From Pseudomonadota bacterium (GTDB lineage: Bacteria; Pseudomonadota; Alphaproteobacteria; Acetobacterales; Acetobacteraceae), in assembly GCA_021805485.1 (NCBI GenBank), contig JAJZFF010000037.1, forward strand, positions 1-6,000: a stretch of DNA of 6,000 bases, read 5' to 3'. Of the stretch, positions 4,901-6,000 are shown piece by piece. Below the pieces are notes generated by a model. That model ran no database searches, was not told where the DNA came from, and saw only the letters and a list, made by a program, of their open reading frames with translations. The position numbers were made by a program, and so were the translations under genes. Positions within the stretch are counted from its first letter, which is position 1, and the number at the start of each line of letters is the position of its first letter.

Positions 4901-6000
4901 TGACGCTTGCGGTCTGGCTGCTGTTCTTCTGTCAGGCGCTGACCAACCTCGCCGTCATCGGCCAGGCGGCGATGAGCGCGTTGATCGGCTACAGCCTCGC
5001 CCCTGACAAGGCGCTCGCCACGGTGCCGTACGCGGTGCAGATGGCGGCGATGATGTCGGCCTCGATCCCGGCCGGCGCGGTGTTCACGCGGCTCGGGCGC
5101 CGACCGGGGTTCCTGCTCGGGGCGGGCTCGGCCCTGACCGCCAGCCTGGTGTTCGCCGTCGCCGTCTGGCGCGCCGATTTCATCCTCTACTGCGTGGGCT
5201 CGGTGCCGGCGGGACTGGCCTTCGGCATCGCCCAGCACTACCGCTTCGCCGCCGCCGAGGTGGCCGCGCCGGCGGCGCGGCCGCGCGCCATCGCGCTGGT
5301 GATGGCCGGCGGCATCCTCGCGGCCATCATCGGCCCGGAACTGGTCAAGGACACCAAGGCCCTGGCCCCGCCGCTGCTGTTCCTCGGCACCTATCTCGTG
5401 CTGGCGATCCCGCCGCTGGTGACGATGCTGCTGCTGAGCCTGGCCCGCCTGCCGCCGCCGCCGCCGCGCCCCGCAGCGCCGACGCCGCTCGCCACGATCA
5501 TCGCGCGGCCGGACTTCCTCGTCGCCGTCATTGCCGGACTCGTCGCCTACGGCTCGATGAACCTCATCATGACCTCGACGCCGCTGCAGATGATGGCGTG
5601 CGGTTTCGGCATCAACGACGCCGTGAACGTGATCCGCTGGCACTCGATCGCGATGTATGCGCCCGGCTTCATCACCGGCCCGCTCATCGCCCGCCATGGC
5701 CCGCGCCCGGTGGTGACGGCGGGCGGAGTGCTGATCCTGCTCTGCGCGGCGACCGCGTGGGCGGGGAACGGCTACGATGTGTTCGTGGTCGAGCTGGTGC
5801 TGCTCGGGATCGGCTGGAACTTCATGTTCGTCGGCGCCACCGCCCTGCTCTCCCTCGCGCACGCGCCGGAGGAACGGGTCCGCGCGCAGGCGGCGAACGA
5901 TTTTCTCGTCTTCGGTACCGTCACCTGCACGGCCCTGCTCTCGGGCGTGCTGCACCGCTACGCCGGCTGGCTGGCGCTGAACGCCGGGGTCATGCCCGGC
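4900..6000 (+). CDS. MFS transporter, N-terminal 367 residues (3' end outside window)
   Basis: The frame is open from ATG 4900 to the right edge with no stop, giving 367 residues with about 12 hydrophobic helices, the last one cut. This is an integral inner-membrane protein. Visible features are a short motif-A-like loop after TM2, GAVFTRLGRRPG (59-70), a long polar Pro-rich central loop with five prolines in a row (185-189) joining the two six-helix halves, LGIGWNFMFVGATALL (302-317), and HAPEERVRAQAANDFLVFG (321-339). The WNFMFVG and ANDFLVFG segments resemble a poorly characterised MFS family found in many proteobacteria, recalled from memory. It shares no obvious close similarity with the MFS gene at 687, so the two are not a tandem duplication. 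The substrate is unknown. GCGGG at 4891-4895 is a weak ribosome site only 4 nt from the start, so coupling to thiL translation is likely. The upstream ATGs at 4883-4891 are in another frame. Confidence 0.88.
   Translation, partial: MTLAVWLLFFCQALTNLAVIGQAAMSALIGYSLAPDKALATVPYAVQMAAMMSASIPAGAVFTRLGRRPGFLLGAGSALTASLVFAVAVWRADFILYCVGSVPAGLAFGIAQHYRFAAAEVAAPAARPRAIALVMAGGILAAIIGPELVKDTKALAPPLLFLGTYLVLAIPPLVTMLLLSLARLPPPPPRPAAPTPLATIIARPDFLVAVIAGLVAYGSMNLIMTSTPLQMMACGFGINDAVNVIRWHSIAMYAPGFITGPLIARHGPRPVVTAGGVLILLCAATAWAGNGYDVFVVELVLLGIGWNFMFVGATALLSLAHAPEERVRAQAANDFLVFGTVTCTALLSGVLHRYAGWLALNAGVMPG

Noticed and set aside
5451..5466. CCG trinucleotide run as a regulatory microsatellite
   Set aside because: It is only five in-frame CCG codons encoding the proline linker between the two halves of the MFS protein, which is ordinary for a GC-rich genome.
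4396..5955. Long minus-strand open frame (519 codons) opposite thiL and the second MFS gene
   Set aside because: It is made of Arg/Gly/Asp/His/Gln-rich low-complexity residues with no recognisable motif, as expected for the antisense of GC-rich codons. The + strand carries convincing protein families over the whole span.

Overview
The window comes from a strongly GC-rich bacterial chromosome. Codon third positions are dominated by G and C, and genes are packed with overlapping starts and stops. The protein styles fit an alphaproteobacterium, most likely of the Acetobacteraceae/Rhodospirillales type. That placement is a judgement from memory of protein style, because no rRNA or marker gene is present. 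All real genes are on the + strand. There are no tRNA genes, CRISPR arrays, insertion sequences or phage genes.

Layout. Positions 1-515 hold the C-terminal end of an HD-GYP cyclic-di-GMP phosphodiesterase with its catalytic motifs intact. Positions 516-686 are the only real intergenic gap. It contains a small hairpin just after the stop codon and a plausible sigma-70 promoter (TTGGCA, 16 bp, extended -10 TGaTATACC) pointing into the next gene. From about 687 to the right edge runs a tight four-gene cluster: (i) a 12-TM MFS transporter of the metabolite:H+ symporter style; (ii) a 609-residue fusion of a calcineurin-like phosphoesterase domain to a radical SAM domain, starting 8 nt inside gene (i); (iii) thiL, thiamine-monophosphate kinase, starting at a TTG that overlaps the stop of (ii) by 4 nt; (iv) a second, unrelated MFS transporter that starts 16 nt after thiL and leaves the window at 6000. 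A five-codon mini-ORF (MMMRV) exactly fills the gap between (iii) and (iv) through two TGATG stop/start junctions.

How the genes may work together. The overlaps point to one translationally coupled operon. ThiL phosphorylates thiamine monophosphate to thiamine pyrophosphate and is the only member with a confident biochemical role. The most unusual member is the phosphoesterase-radical SAM fusion. Its phosphoesterase half has lost the usual Asp-x-His metal-binding motif and carries a cysteine cluster (C83, C94, C96, C104). Its radical SAM half has an intact CxxxCxxC site and extra C-terminal cysteines that could hold an auxiliary iron-sulfur cluster. A small-molecule modification or transport role, possibly tied to cofactor metabolism, is a reasonable hypothesis, but the substrate cannot be read from the sequence.
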